Origin: Cellvibrionaceae bacterium
GTDB taxonomy: Bacteria > Pseudomonadota > Gammaproteobacteria > Pseudomonadales > Cellvibrionaceae
DNA: 64,000 bases
NCBI GenBank assembly: GCA_021151825.1
Contig: JAGKWQ010000001.1
Coordinates: 1,039,833 to 1,103,832 of the forward strand
Reading direction: 5' to 3'
Under the pieces are notes generated by a model that saw nothing but the letters and a program-made list of their open reading frames with translations, searched no databases and was not told where the DNA came from. The translations under genes and the position numbers were made by a program. The first letter of the stretch is position 1, and the number at the start of each line of letters is the position of its first letter. Below are positions 35,316 through 44,827 of this stretch, piece by piece.

Positions 35316-36079
35316 ACTCCGCCATCTCCTGCCAAAAGTTTTCGGTTTTTCCTGTCAATCAATTTTCTGACATTAGACATTGATGCAGCAATTAAATAAG
35401 CCGCCTGAAGAAAGCCCGACTTGTTCAGCTCCTCAAGTGCAACGCCATCCAGCTGCGATAATTTTTCAACATTAATGGTTTCAAATCCATTAATTTTCAA
35501 TTTTTCCTGGTTTTGAAGTTCAATATCCAGAACAACAGTATCTAATAATTGATACTTGGTGAATGCGTCAAACATCAATTTTGTCCGGGGTATTCCATCA
35601 TTAATAATTTCCAGTGTCCTGGAAATATAATTTAAATATTGGCTATGTCCTCCATTTTCCAAAAACAGATTGTTCCCTTCGCCACTTTTCGCTTTAGGAT
35701 GATTCATATCAATATGCACCATCGGCCTCGGACTCTCTGCCCCATCCGCAACTTCGCGATGCATGCCGATAGAAAAGGGGCCTCTAGCGAGGGCCGCCGG
35801 AACATAATAGGCGTCCCATCCAGAATACTTTTGCTTTAATAGATTTGCATCAGTCAAAAACAGGTTTTCATCTTTTTCCAGACCAAAAAACACAATCGCC
35901 TGATACTCATTCGTCTCCGGATTCTTACGGCACAATATCGGGTATTCTTTTTGAACATCGGCGAATTCAGTTATAAATGTAACTGTGCTGACTACATTAT
36001 CCCCTAACTCTGCTGAAAACCTGGAATTCACCCTCAAATGCTCATGAGCAATATTGTTTAATACTTCTATTCTTTGCAT
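35312..36079 (-). CDS. SapC-family protein
   Basis: The ~255-residue protein matches the SapC family by its opening (IEVLNNIAHEHLRV), the PILCRKNPETNEYQ segment, and GPFSIGMHRE. The family is named after a Campylobacter fetus S-layer secretion gene, but in Proteobacteria it is usually found with TonB-dependent receptors and halogenase-like genes, where its job is unknown. I use ATG 36079; a GTG at 36103 would add eight residues. It lies after a terminator-like hairpin downstream of the receptor. Confidence 0.88.
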   Translation of the reverse strand: MQRIEVLNNIAHEHLRVNSRFSAELGDNVVSTVTFITEFADVQKEYPILCRKNPETNEYQAIVFFGLEKDENLFLTDANLLKQKYSGWDAYYVPAALARGPFSIGMHREVADGAESPRPMVHIDMNHPKAKSGEGNNLFLENGGHSQYLNYISRTLEIINDGIPRTKLMFDAFTKYQLLDTVVLDIELQNQEKLKINGFETINVEKLSQLDGVALEELNKSGFLQAAYLIAASMSNVRKLIDRKNRKLLAGDGGV

Positions 36080-36124
36080 ATAAATACTACCGGCAATTTG
36101 CACAATTTATTTTGATCTACATAT

Positions 36125-36154
36125 AAAAAAGAGCCGCCTGGGCGACTCTTTTTT
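36125..36154 (-). terminator. Hairpin between receptor and SapC gene (attenuator)
   Basis: AAAAAAGAG and CTCTTTTTT pair around an inner CGCC/GGCG stem with one mismatch. On the minus strand six T residues follow. It probably lowers transcription of the SapC-cupin-halogenase genes relative to the receptor. Confidence 0.75.
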
Positions 36155-36177
36155 ATCAAACAACCTTTAAGTAAAAC

Positions 36178-39100
36178 TTAGAAGCTGTAACGAGCACCCA
36201 ATTGGTAACGAGCGCCCAAGTCATCGTAGCCCCACAACATATTTTTGTTGCGAGCATGCTCACGACGATCTTCACCAGTCAGGTTGATACCTTCAAGCGA
36301 TAGCGACAAATTGTCGGTCACATGATAAGTCACGTTAGCGTCAATTTGCGAGTATGCTTCGATATAGCCCGGGTTGTTAGCACCAGCACCGGTTCTATTC
36401 AAGAACTCATCACGCCAGTTGTAAGCGAGGCGCGCTTCGACACCATACTTTTCATACATCAACACCAGGTTTGCAGTATCGCTCAGACCTAACAATGCAA
36501 ATTGGTTCTCCGTAATATCCATGTTGTCAAATTTCACATCACCTCTCACGATGGTGTAGTTAGCCTGGATACCAAAGCCTGACTCACCAAAGAAGTGTTG
36601 TCCCGCAAACTCCGCACCATAAATTTTTGCTTCACGGCTGTTAACCGGGCTACTCATTGTGTACTCCATCAGCGGATCATCAGCATTCGGAGTAATGAAA
36701 GGGTAACCTTTCTGATCATTGAAGAAGCTCTTCAATGCCGGGGTGAAGGCCGCAGCGCCGGTAGGATATGCAGTCGGATTTGCCAAAATCTGCATCATGG
36801 CATAAATACCAGCATTATCTACATCGAGACCTCTGCTCTGCAGAGCCGCCATGGCTGCTTTCGCTCTTGGGCCTGAGGTTTGGTCTTGAATACCCTCAAA
36901 GGTGCGTGTTACTTGCTCTGTTCCGATAAAGTTGATAACGCGTTTTTCAAACACACCGGCAGACAGATAGCTGGCATCATCAAAATACCATTCTACCGAC
37001 ACGTCAACGTTGTTTGACTCCAATGGCTTCAGGTATGGGTTATTACCGGTTGCTTGAACGTTGGTACCAGCATTTAACGTAGAGCCGTCCGGGTTACCAT
37101 ATGACGTTGCTGCACCCAGCTGACCCAAACCAGGACGAGCGATGGTTTTGCTGTAGGAGAATCTACCTACTATGTCGTCCGTCAGTTTCGCGGACAAATC
37201 CAGGTTAGGTAGCAATGCGTCATAGCTATTCTTGGCAATAGTTTTGGCGCCTGCCGCCTGGCTAACAGAAGTGAAGTCGTTATCCGACTGCCATACATAA
37301 TAAGCCAGCGGTGGGGTATCAGAAGACGAGACTTGATCGGTTGTTTCATAGCGCAAACCGGTCACTACATCAATCTCAAGTCCAGCTAATGTACCAGCGG
37401 TGCTTAACTGGAAGTAGACTGCATCTGTATCTTCCTGGATGTCGTTGTTGCTTTTACTATTGCGAACACCCTTTGTACCTTGAGTATTTTCCACTCCGAT
37501 AAATGCTGGACCGCTTCCGTCAGCGATGACGGGATATATGCCCACCAGGTGTTGTGCCAAGGCACGCGCGTCAGCGCGGTAACCAATATGGGGCGAGTTA
37601 CCCGTACTTGCATCTTTAAATTCGCCAGCTACGTCAAACTCTTCAAACAATGAGGCAGGGAATTCGCCCGGCGCTGATGCACCCCAACCGCCCAATACCT
37701 GGTTATTATTGGTGTTGTAATCGATGGTGTTTGAACCCATTTCACGGCGCTCGATACCAAAGTCAAAACGACCATCGTCAAACTGCCATTGCGCATCCAC
37801 TTTAGCTTGAGTTACGTCAGATCTTTGCTCTGCTGACCATACACGCATAACGGAGGAGCTCAGGTCTTCTGTGCCCAAAGTGCCGTCTAATGTATGAGTC
37901 CAGGTAGGGATGGTGGCACCACTAAACTGCCAGCTAGCGCCGGATTTAATGGTTGCGCCAATACCTACGTCCAATTCGCCGGAATGGCCTGGACCAGTTG
38001 GCAGACTTTCCAGGGTTGAATCATGAACATCGACATTTAATGTCAATTGATCATTAACAGCCCAGTTAACATTCAAGCCCGTTGACTCCAGGGTATCTTC
38101 CTGAGAGCGATATTGCTGAGCGAAACCGACATCTTTTCTATCGGTGCCGTAATTTTCGGTAATAAATATAGGGGTCTTAATGGCAGAGTTATCAAACTCA
38201 ACGGATTGTATATATCCACCGTTTTGTACCCAGGTTGTCACTTCACCGCGATGCTCAGATTGATTGTTCTGGGCGAAGGTGTAGTCCAGAGTAGCAGTCA
38301 GGTCTTCAATAGGGCGATATTGGAAAGTCAGCTGTGCGTTGGTGCGGTCACGCTCGCGATCAGAAAAGGTATAACGAACATCGTTAGGACGAGAGTAAAG
38401 CTGCCCTACAGCAGGTGCATTTTTAAATTTGGTGCTGTTAGCCGGGTTGTCGAATATAGTCTGAGAGCTACCGCCTTCCCATTCTGCTACCGTCCAGTTG
38501 TTAACAGTAGCACCCGTAAAACCTGAGTCACGCTCTTGATAGCTAGCGCTCAGTGACACACCAAATACATCAGCGTCATCCGCCCAGCTCACCAAACCGG
38601 AAACTTCCGGTGTTACATCGTCACCAGTGCGATTAGTCGTATCCGCTACCGCTTTAGCACCAATAGTTGCTTTGAAACCATCACCATCCAATGGACGTGA
38701 GGTTTTAATGTTTACCGATGCACCAATACCACCCGCAGCGATATTAGCCTTACTGGTTTTATAAACTTCTACGCCGGAAACGGCTTCAGAAGCGAGGTTT
38801 GCGAAATCAAATGCGCGAGAGTTACCGCCACGTGTGGATGCGTCAGCACCAGAGCTACCACCGTAAGCGCTACCCGTTGGAAGTGTTCTTCCGTTCAAGG
38901 TCACCATGTTGTAGTCAGGGCCGAAACCCCGAACGGTAATACGTGAACCTTCGCCATTGGAACGGTCAATAGAAACACCGGTAATACGTTGCAGGGATTC
39001 TGCGAGGTTAGTATCAGGGAATTTACCCATATCTTCGGCGCTGATCGCGTCGACCACACCCGCCGAATCACGTTTGATATCCATCGCACGCTCCATAGAG

Positions 39101-39234
39101 GCGCGAATACCGGTTACTGTGACTTCTTCTACTGAATCATCTTGTGCAAAGGCGAAGCTACTCAGACCGGTAAGGGCTGAAGAGGCAATGACCGTTGCCA
39201 GGATTTTTTTATTAAAACTGACTTTTCTACTCAT
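36178..39234 (-). CDS. TonB-dependent receptor (TIGR01782-like)
   Basis: The 1018-residue outer-membrane receptor has a signal peptide (ends near SFAFAQDD), a TonB-box-like VEEVTVTGIRASMERA, plug motifs LAESLQRITGVSIDRS, GSRITVRGFGPDYNMV and TLNGRTLP, and a barrel ending in a C-terminal phenylalanine (GARYSF). AAGGAGAGCTCC precedes the ATG. It heads the SapC-cupin-halogenase operon. In Xanthomonas and Caulobacter such receptors take up plant oligosaccharides; no glycoside hydrolase is adjacent except the convergent GH3 gene, so the ligand remains open. Confidence 0.93.
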   Translation of the reverse strand: MSRKVSFNKKILATVIASSALTGLSSFAFAQDDSVEEVTVTGIRASMERAMDIKRDSAGVVDAISAEDMGKFPDTNLAESLQRITGVSIDRSNGEGSRITVRGFGPDYNMVTLNGRTLPTGSAYGGSSGADASTRGGNSRAFDFANLASEAVSGVEVYKTSKANIAAGGIGASVNIKTSRPLDGDGFKATIGAKAVADTTNRTGDDVTPEVSGLVSWADDADVFGVSLSASYQERDSGFTGATVNNWTVAEWEGGSSQTIFDNPANSTKFKNAPAVGQLYSRPNDVRYTFSDRERDRTNAQLTFQYRPIEDLTATLDYTFAQNNQSEHRGEVTTWVQNGGYIQSVEFDNSAIKTPIFITENYGTDRKDVGFAQQYRSQEDTLESTGLNVNWAVNDQLTLNVDVHDSTLESLPTGPGHSGELDVGIGATIKSGASWQFSGATIPTWTHTLDGTLGTEDLSSSVMRVWSAEQRSDVTQAKVDAQWQFDDGRFDFGIERREMGSNTIDYNTNNNQVLGGWGASAPGEFPASLFEEFDVAGEFKDASTGNSPHIGYRADARALAQHLVGIYPVIADGSGPAFIGVENTQGTKGVRNSKSNNDIQEDTDAVYFQLSTAGTLAGLEIDVVTGLRYETTDQVSSSDTPPLAYYVWQSDNDFTSVSQAAGAKTIAKNSYDALLPNLDLSAKLTDDIVGRFSYSKTIARPGLGQLGAATSYGNPDGSTLNAGTNVQATGNNPYLKPLESNNVDVSVEWYFDDASYLSAGVFEKRVINFIGTEQVTRTFEGIQDQTSGPRAKAAMAALQSRGLDVDNAGIYAMMQILANPTAYPTGAAAFTPALKSFFNDQKGYPFITPNADDPLMEYTMSSPVNSREAKIYGAEFAGQHFFGESGFGIQANYTIVRGDVKFDNMDITENQFALLGLSDTANLVLMYEKYGVEARLAYNWRDEFLNRTGAGANNPGYIEAYSQIDANVTYHVTDNLSLSLEGINLTGEDRREHARNKNMLWGYDDLGARYQLGARYSF

Positions 39235-39706
39235 GGAGCTCTCCTTAATTGGATTAATTATGCTCAGGATTTTTTATCGTTACTGCTTATACAAATCCAT
39301 TACCCCCTAGAGCAGGAGTAATAGATCCGGATTCACCTTGTTAGCAAGATGACTGGATCGCACCGGGCGTGTCGCCCACCTCCACCTATCAATTACTCTT
39401 ATTGTGATTTTGAATGAGACATAGCTCGCAACTGGCGCTATTGAATACAAGTATCATATGTTCAGTTTGACTACAAGAAATTGAGACGCACCAATTTGTA
39501 AAAACCAGTGATCTGTTACTCAACGCTACACATTGGCGTAAAAATTAATTGGAGGTAGCATTTTTTGATTAGTGAAATTCAGAGAATAAAAAAAACGCTT
39601 TTGCAACAAAGAGATAGATAGTCAACTATTCTTATTTATAAGACAAAATCACCAATAAAACTATTTTTATTAATGATTAAAAACAAATCTCGCCAGGAAA
39701 CCCGAT
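39235..39706. other. 472-bp upstream region of the receptor, mostly AT-rich
   Basis: No ORF with coding character is visible. The region must hold the receptor promoter on the minus strand. Its far end contains the hairpin at 39698-39723 that overlaps the YheV stop. Confidence 0.6.
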
Positions 39707-39723
39707 CTAGTGATCGGGTTTTT
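39698..39723. terminator. Terminator hairpin embedded in the yheV stop codon
   Basis: AAACCCGATC and GATCGGGTTT pair perfectly around a 4-base loop that contains the complement of the YheV stop codon. The plus strand has five T residues after it and the minus strand three, so it can end the prlC-yheV transcript only weakly. Confidence 0.6.
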
Positions 39724-39955
39724 CAAACGGCAAAATGTTGATGACCTGAATATCCTGTTTGTCTTCTTCAGTCAGATTGACGCGCGTGTCCAGTTCACGT
39801 GCAATCGGTTTAAAATGCATTTCATCTTTATAGCCGCAGGCTACACATTCGCGAAAATCCTTACCGTCTTCGCTATAAACTACCAATTTATCCATCTCCG
39901 AACAGCGCGGGCAAACAGCGCCCGCAACAAAACGGCGCTTACTGCTATAGACCAT
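39707..39955 (-). CDS. YheV-family zinc-ribbon protein (DUF2387)
   Basis: The 82-residue protein has two CxxC pairs (VCPRC and CVACG) that would bind zinc, followed by an acidic tail. This is the YheV/DUF2387 family, function unknown. It overlaps the oligopeptidase A gene by one base (TGATG), an arrangement also seen in Pseudomonas, and is co-transcribed with it. The last codons form one arm of a terminator hairpin. Confidence 0.9.
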   Translation of the reverse strand: MVYSSKRRFVAGAVCPRCSEMDKLVVYSEDGKDFRECVACGYKDEMHFKPIARELDTRVNLTEEDKQDIQVINILPFEKPDH

Positions 39956-42024
39956 CAGGCTGCCTCCCCGGGGATACTTGTGGTAATTCCCGAGTGACGC
40001 AAGAGCGCATCAATATGCGGTTCACGGCCACGGAAATTTTTAAACAACTCCATTGGCGCACGACTGCCGCCTTGCTGCAGAATTTCTTGTAAGAAACTCT
40101 CACCCGTTTGCGCATTGAAAATACCTTCCTCTTCAAAACGCGAATAGGCATCGGCCGATAATACTTCCGCCCATTTATAACTGTAATAACCTGCGGCATA
40201 ACCACCAGCGAAAATATGGCTAAAGCTGTTTTCGAATCGATTGAATGCGGGCGGCTTGATAACCGCAACCAGATCGCGCACTTCATTCAAGACGTCCTGC
40301 GCAGATTTTGGCGCAGCAGAATCATATTCAGCATGCAGGCGGAAATCGAACAAGGAAAATTCCAACTGACGAATCATTTGCAAACCCGATTGGAAATTTT
40401 TCGCCGCGAGCATTTTATCCAGCAATGATTGCGGCAAAGGCTCACCCGTTTGATAGTGCCCGGAAATTAATGGAATAGCTTCCGGTTCCCAGCACCAGTT
40501 CTCCAAAAATTGACTTGGTAATTCCACTGCATCCCAGGCAACACCGTTAATGCCGCTCACGGCAGCGACATCAATTTGCGTGAGCATATGGTGTAAACCG
40601 TGGCCAAATTCATGGAATAAGGTGGTTACTTCATTGTGGGTTAACAATGACGGTGTATCGCCCACTGGCGGCGTAAAATTACAGGTTAAGAACGCTACCG
40701 GTAATTGCACACCATTGGGTGTTTTACGACGTACGCGGCAATCGGCCATCCAGGCGCCGCCTTTTTTCTTGTCGCGCGCAAATAAATCGAGATAAAAGCT
40801 GGCGATATGCTTGCCATTTTTGTCGATATGGTAGAAGCGTACATCTGGATGATAGCTATCGAAACTCGCAATTGGTTTCACCTGGATTCCAAATAACCGT
40901 TGCACTACGTCAAACATGCCCGCAATAACTTTTTCTGCGGGGAAATACGGACGCAATTCTTCTTGTGATACCGAATATTTTTCCACGCGCAATTTTTCAC
41001 TGTAATACGTGGTATCCCAAGCTTGTAAATCAGCGCAACCGCTTGCAGCAGCAAATGCACGTAATTCGGCATAATCTTGTTCTGCATAAGGTTTGGTTTT
41101 TTGTGCAAGCTCATTTAAAAACTGCAGCACTTGTGCAGGAGACTCGGCCATCTTGCTGGCGAGCGAGCGCTCGGCATAATTATTAAAACCCAACAATCTG
41201 GCAAGTTCATGGCGTAGCGCAAGTGTCTCAATAATAATCGCGCCATTATCCCATTCTGCTGCTGAAGAACCGTCCGCTTTTTTTCCTGCTGCAGATGCGC
41301 GGGTTACATAAGCGGTATAAATTTCTTCGCGCAACGCGCGATTATCAGCATACATAATCACCGCATAGTACGAGGGAAAATCCAGCGTAATTACATAACC
41401 TTGGAGATTTTTTTGTGCCGCTGTTTGTGTCGCTTGCGCAAGCGCTGATTCCGGCAACCCAACGAGGTCATCCGCATTTTCAAAGTGTTTGTACCATGCC
41501 TGGGTTGCATCCAATACATTGTTGGAAAATTGCGTAGAAAGCTCGGACAAACGCTTTTGGATTTCACCAAAACGTTTTTTATCAGCGTCATTTAATGCAA
41601 CACCGCCCAGCCGAAAATCACGCAATGCATTATTTAGCGTTTGCTGTTGGGACTGGGTTAATTGTGCAAACTCATTACTATCCACCAATTGCTGATAAGC
41701 CTTATATAGACCTTCGTTTTGGCTGAACTCAGTCGAATAATCTGTCAATAATGCGATGCTTTCTGTGTAGGCTTTGCGCAATTCATCACTGTTGGCAACC
41801 GAGTTCAAATGGCTTACCGGCGCCCAGGCTTGATCAAGCTTATCGCCTTGTTCTTCAATCGGTGCGACCAAATTACTCCAGGTCACAGTAGAAAGCCCGC
41901 CCAATAAGGATTTTAATTGGGCGCGTCCATCATCAACTAATTTGCGAACCGCTGGTTCAACATGTTCAGCACGAATAGCAGAAAAGGGTGGCAGGGTATG
42001 GGCTTCAAGCAGGGGATTGGTCAT
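39955..42024 (-). CDS. prlC: Oligopeptidase A (M3 metallopeptidase)
   Basis: The 689-residue cytoplasmic zinc peptidase degrades short peptides, including released signal peptides. The M3 motif FHEFGHGLHH is intact with its second-site glutamate downstream. The start is ATG 42024 (product MTNPLLEAHTLPPF), preceded by GGAG with 7-base spacing; the longer frame is spurious. It is divergent from the gamma carbonic anhydrase gene across 82 bases and overlaps yheV at its end. Confidence 0.95.
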   Translation of the reverse strand: MTNPLLEAHTLPPFSAIRAEHVEPAVRKLVDDGRAQLKSLLGGLSTVTWSNLVAPIEEQGDKLDQAWAPVSHLNSVANSDELRKAYTESIALLTDYSTEFSQNEGLYKAYQQLVDSNEFAQLTQSQQQTLNNALRDFRLGGVALNDADKKRFGEIQKRLSELSTQFSNNVLDATQAWYKHFENADDLVGLPESALAQATQTAAQKNLQGYVITLDFPSYYAVIMYADNRALREEIYTAYVTRASAAGKKADGSSAAEWDNGAIIIETLALRHELARLLGFNNYAERSLASKMAESPAQVLQFLNELAQKTKPYAEQDYAELRAFAAASGCADLQAWDTTYYSEKLRVEKYSVSQEELRPYFPAEKVIAGMFDVVQRLFGIQVKPIASFDSYHPDVRFYHIDKNGKHIASFYLDLFARDKKKGGAWMADCRVRRKTPNGVQLPVAFLTCNFTPPVGDTPSLLTHNEVTTLFHEFGHGLHHMLTQIDVAAVSGINGVAWDAVELPSQFLENWCWEPEAIPLISGHYQTGEPLPQSLLDKMLAAKNFQSGLQMIRQLEFSLFDFRLHAEYDSAAPKSAQDVLNEVRDLVAVIKPPAFNRFENSFSHIFAGGYAAGYYSYKWAEVLSADAYSRFEEEGIFNAQTGESFLQEILQQGGSRAPMELFKNFRGREPHIDALLRHSGITTSIPGEAA

Positions 42025-42106
42025 GCAATAACTCCATCGGGCGAAAATCAAACGCAGTTTCGCGTATCATACACCCAAGATTGTGTTGGTTTTCGAGGAA
42101 TTATTT

Positions 42107-42673
42107 ATGGGCGCAATAAGAAGTTTCCAAGGCCATACCCCGCAGTTGGGTGAACGGGTTTTTGTGGATGAATCTGCCGTTGTTATCGGCGATGTGGAGT
42201 TAGGTGATGATGTTTCAGTATGGCCCTGCGTAGTGATTCGCGGCGATATGCATCGCATTCGGATAGGTGCACGCACCAGCGTACAGGATGGTTCAGTACT
42301 ACACATTACCCACGCCAGTAATTACAACCCAGATGGACATCCGCTCATAATTGGCGACGATGTGACAGTCGGTCATTCGGTATGCTTACATGGTTGTACA
42401 ATTGGCAACCGCGTTTTGATCGGAATCGGCTCAACGATTCTTGATGGGGCAATCGTAGAAGATGAAGTTGTAATTGGCGCAGGCTCATTGGTCCCACCGG
42501 GGAAGCGGCTCGAATCCGGTTTTATGTATATTGGTTCACCAGTAAAGCAAGCCCGTCCGCTAAAAGACTCTGAACGCAGCTTTTTTTCTTATTCTGCGAA
42601 TAATTATGTGAAGTTAAAAAATGCTTATCTCGAGGAGTATAAATTTTCACAAGAAAGTTCAAGCCTCGATTAA
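42107..42673 (+). CDS. Gamma-carbonic-anhydrase family protein (YrdA-like)
   Basis: The 188-residue left-handed beta-helix protein shows hexapeptide repeats (VVIGDVELGDDVSVWP) and three metal-binding histidines (ITHAS, VGHSV, LHGC). Family members are carbonic anhydrases or acyl-CoA-linked proteins; activity varies. The start is ATG 42107, with CGAGGAA 6 bases upstream. It is divergent from prlC, as in Pseudomonas. Confidence 0.92.
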   Translation: MGAIRSFQGHTPQLGERVFVDESAVVIGDVELGDDVSVWPCVVIRGDMHRIRIGARTSVQDGSVLHITHASNYNPDGHPLIIGDDVTVGHSVCLHGCTIGNRVLIGIGSTILDGAIVEDEVVIGAGSLVPPGKRLESGFMYIGSPVKQARPLKDSERSFFSYSANNYVKLKNAYLEEYKFSQESSSLD

Positions 42674-42701
42674 TTGCTCACCATTATTTTCAGGAATTAC
42701 T

Positions 42702-43373
42702 ATGTTGAAATACTCGTTGCCTATTGCTGATAGCCCGGATGTATTTTGCGTGAATAAAATAATCTGCATTGGCCGAAACTATGCCGAGCACGCTCGCGAA
42801 ATGGGGCATGATCCTGATCGCGAACCACCGTTTTTCTTTTTCAAACCACAAAGTGCATTGGCGCAAAATGGCGAAGATTTTCACTATCCTGATTTTTCCC
42901 AACAAGTTGAACATGAATTGGAATTAGTTGTAGCGATAAACAAATCCGGAACAAAAATTCCTGCAGCAGATGCTGCTGATTTTGTATTCGGTTTTGCTGT
43001 TGGCTTGGATATGACCTGCCGCGACATCCAGAAAGAAGCCAAAAAACTGGGGCGACCCTGGGAGCTCGCAAAAGGTTTCGATGGCTCCGCTCCTTGCACC
43101 GCCATCCAGCGCGGCACATTGCATGATCTGGAACAATGCGGTGAATTAGTATTAACGCGCAATGGCAACGAAGTGCAGCGCGGCAACTGGCGCGACATGG
43201 TGTGGTCAATCCCGGAATTGATCGCGGAAGTATCGCGCTATATAAAGTTGGAAGCAGGTGATTTGATTTTTACCGGAACCCCCGCTGGCGTGGGGCCAGT
43301 GCAGATCGGCGATGAATTAATTGCACGTTTGGAAGGTTTTTCACAAACATTGAAATTACGCGTAACTGAATAA
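42702..43373 (+). CDS. Fumarylacetoacetate hydrolase family protein
   Basis: The 223-residue protein has the FAH C-terminal fold: IICIGRNYAEHA, the metal-binding EHELELVVA with two glutamates, and DMTCRDIQ. Such enzymes cleave fumarylpyruvate or acylpyruvates or decarboxylate oxaloacetate; this one resembles the acylpyruvase/YcgM group. The start is ATG 42702 with AGGAA 5 bases upstream; the longer frame overlaps the previous gene and is not used. It lies 28 bases after the carbonic anhydrase gene. Confidence 0.9.
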   Translation: MLKYSLPIADSPDVFCVNKIICIGRNYAEHAREMGHDPDREPPFFFFKPQSALAQNGEDFHYPDFSQQVEHELELVVAINKSGTKIPAADAADFVFGFAVGLDMTCRDIQKEAKKLGRPWELAKGFDGSAPCTAIQRGTLHDLEQCGELVLTRNGNEVQRGNWRDMVWSIPELIAEVSRYIKLEAGDLIFTGTPAGVGPVQIGDELIARLEGFSQTLKLRVTE

Positions 43374-43405
43374 AAAATCAGGTGAAATCTATTCACCTGA
43401 TTTTT
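43373..43405. terminator. Bidirectional terminator between FAH and pirin genes
   Basis: A 14-bp perfect stem (43373-43386 with 43392-43405) with A- and T-tracts on both sides serves two convergent genes. Confidence 0.92.
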
Positions 43406-43415
43406 GCTTACAACG

Positions 43416-44108
43416 CTATGGCAAATCAAAAACCAATGCTTTTACGGCTTGTGCCTTGGCATTTAATTGCAGTGAACTAATATCTGCCAATTTCGCACCA
43501 TCACCGGGCTTTACGATTTCCCCCGCAATTTTCAATTCACCATCAATCACATGCACATAGTAATGGCGATTGGTTTTGGTATTCAATTGTGCAGTTTCAC
43601 CTGGCGCCAACAGCAGTTGATAAATACGTGCATCCTGTTTGATTACCAGACTGCCCGCTTCACCATCAGGACTTACCGCTAAGGTTAATCCAGGATTACT
43701 ACCAAAATCTTTTTGCTGGTATCCAGGCGTTTCACCGTATACGTTGGGTTGAATCCAGATTTGCAAAAAGTGTAAGCCTTTAGTACGCGACGGATTAAAT
43801 TCGCTATGGCGAATACCACTACCGGCTGACATCAATTGAAATTCGCCTGGCGGCAGGGTGGCAACATTACCTTCGCTATCTTTGTGAGCGATTTCGCCCT
43901 CAAGGACATAACTCAGAATTTCCATATCGCGATGCCCATGAGTATCAAAACCGGCGCCGGGAGTTACACGGTCATCGTTGATAACGCGCAGCGCGGAAAA
44001 TCCCATATGACGCTCATCGTAATAACTGCCAAACGAAAACGTATGTTTGCTGTTGAGCCAACCAAAATCGGCACCGCCGCGCTCGTGGTTACGTCTAATG
44101 CTGATCAT
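43416..44108 (-). CDS. Pirin family protein (YhhW-like)
   Basis: The 230-residue bicupin has the pirin metal motif THGHRDMEI with two histidines and the second HSEFN with histidine and glutamate. E. coli YhhW of this type is a quercetin 2,3-dioxygenase in vitro. The start is ATG 44108, with GAGGTG 5 bases upstream. It is followed upstream by DoxX on the same strand, and a divergent LysR regulator lies next to DoxX, which suggests joint control. Confidence 0.93.
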   Translation of the reverse strand: MISIRRNHERGGADFGWLNSKHTFSFGSYYDERHMGFSALRVINDDRVTPGAGFDTHGHRDMEILSYVLEGEIAHKDSEGNVATLPPGEFQLMSAGSGIRHSEFNPSRTKGLHFLQIWIQPNVYGETPGYQQKDFGSNPGLTLAVSPDGEAGSLVIKQDARIYQLLLAPGETAQLNTKTNRHYYVHVIDGELKIAGEIVKPGDGAKLADISSLQLNAKAQAVKALVFDLP

Positions 44109-44206
44109 CTTACACCTCACTTTTTATGCGACCGGTTATGGCCGGCCGCAACACAATGAATTTCTGCTTGTTCCTGTTTATTAACGATCACACTTTTAAT
44201 TAACAA

Positions 44207-44644
44207 TTACAGTTTGCTGGCAATCACGCTGTCTGCACTCACACGACCGCCGCCTGAAATCAGCAGAGACACTGCACCCGCCAATAACGCCAAACCAAAC
44301 TCATAACCGTTATTACTCATAAACAGGCCATTGCTAATGTGCACCGACAAAATCGCCACTACCATGGTCACTGCAAGCACTAATGCTGTTGGGCGAGTGA
44401 GCAAGCCGAGAATCAGGAACAATCCACCGAAGAATTCTGCTGAACCGGCCAGTGCCGCCATCACCACACCTGGGCCAAGACCGATGGAGTCCATCCACTG
44501 ACCAGTGCCTTGTAAACCGTAGCCGCCAAACCATCCAAATAATTTTTGCGCGCCGTGGGCAGCGAAGATGATGCCTAGAGGCAAGCGCAGGACCAGGGCA
44601 GAGAAGCTGTTGTTAGTGGCGATAATGTTGCGAATAGTGCTCAT
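44207..44644 (-). CDS. DoxX family membrane protein
   Basis: The 145-residue protein has four predicted membrane helices and the DoxX motifs (LRLPLGIIFAAHGAQKLFG and FGGLFLILGLLTRP). The ATG at 44644 has GGAG with 7-base spacing. DoxX proteins are linked to redox stress in several bacteria. It precedes pirin on the minus strand, and a divergent LysR gene faces it, a common trio in Proteobacteria. Confidence 0.92.
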   Translation of the reverse strand: MSTIRNIIATNNSFSALVLRLPLGIIFAAHGAQKLFGWFGGYGLQGTGQWMDSIGLGPGVVMAALAGSAEFFGGLFLILGLLTRPTALVLAVTMVVAILSVHISNGLFMSNNGYEFGLALLAGAVSLLISGGGRVSADSVIASKL

Positions 44645-44827
44645 GGTAATCTCCAAAAAATTTGAATGCAGGAATCAGGTTTAATTACTGTTTAATCCGT
44701 TTTGGCGTTTGCTTGTTGCTGTGTTCGCCTCACTTGTTACCAGAATAGGCTTGTCATCAGGGATAAAAAAGCGGAAGATTTTGAGTCATTACTTCAAAAT
44801 TTTTGAACAAATGGAAAATACACACTT

